Source: Gammaproteobacteria bacterium (GTDB lineage: Bacteria; Pseudomonadota; Gammaproteobacteria; S144-34). From it: a stretch of DNA of 5,266 nucleotides. Below are positions 3,873 to 5,266 of this stretch, in pieces; the stretch's first letter is position 1; the number at the start of each line of letters is the position of its first letter. The notes under the pieces were generated by a model. It was not told where the DNA came from. It saw only the letters and a list, made by a program, of their open reading frames with translations, and did no database searches. Both the position numbers and the translations under genes were made by a program. Where the stretch lies: contig WFOW01000352.1 of the NCBI GenBank assembly GCA_015487895.1, positions 1 through 5,266 of the forward strand, read 5' to 3'.

Positions 3873-3893
3873 CCGCCGGTCCGCCGCCGCAAA

Positions 3894-5266
<1,373 letters not shown>

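Overview
This window is very GC-rich and gene-dense, with GTG as well as ATG starts and strong purine-rich ribosome binding sites. It looks like the chromosome of a high-GC proteobacterium. A gammaproteobacterium is my best guess, from the Tat-exported DsrE-like protein and the REP-type intergenic elements beginning TGTGGGAG. The lineage is inferred and no species is named. No transposase, tRNA, rRNA or CRISPR array is visible.

Layout. Positions 1-1136 (minus strand) carry moaD, then moaE, then the N-terminal part of a TraR/DksA-family regulator that runs off the left edge. moaC is divergent from moaD (1267-1746, plus strand), so positions 1-1746 form a molybdenum cofactor block. MoaC works with MoaA to make cyclic pyranopterin monophosphate. 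MoaD and MoaE form molybdopterin synthase, which adds the dithiolene sulfurs. A small DUF5335-type protein follows (1841-2179, plus). It converges on a Tat-exported DsrE-family protein (2204-2692, minus). A CDP-alcohol phosphatidyltransferase (2819-3427, plus) is divergent from that gene. At the right, thiC (3927 to the right edge, minus), the pyrimidine synthase of thiamine biosynthesis, is missing its N-terminus.

The most unusual part is the 499-bp non-coding stretch 3428-3926, between the convergent phosphatidyltransferase and thiC genes. It is almost wholly built from degenerate 7-bp tandem units that pass from G-rich (like CGGGAGA) through mixed (like CCGTAAC) to C-rich (like CCCGTCT), in repeated blocks. 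Two REP-like hairpins lie in opposite orientation and differ by two compensatory base-pair changes. There are also a 33-bp direct repeat and three G-quadruplex-compatible clusters. One REP-like element appears to have inserted into one of the blocks.

Other points worth a second look: MoaD has its usual C-terminal Gly-Gly inside the protein, followed by a 32-residue low-complexity tail that ends in a second Gly-Gly, whose codons are also the moaE ribosome binding site. A 10-bp perfect inverted repeat just before moaC could hide its ribosome binding site.
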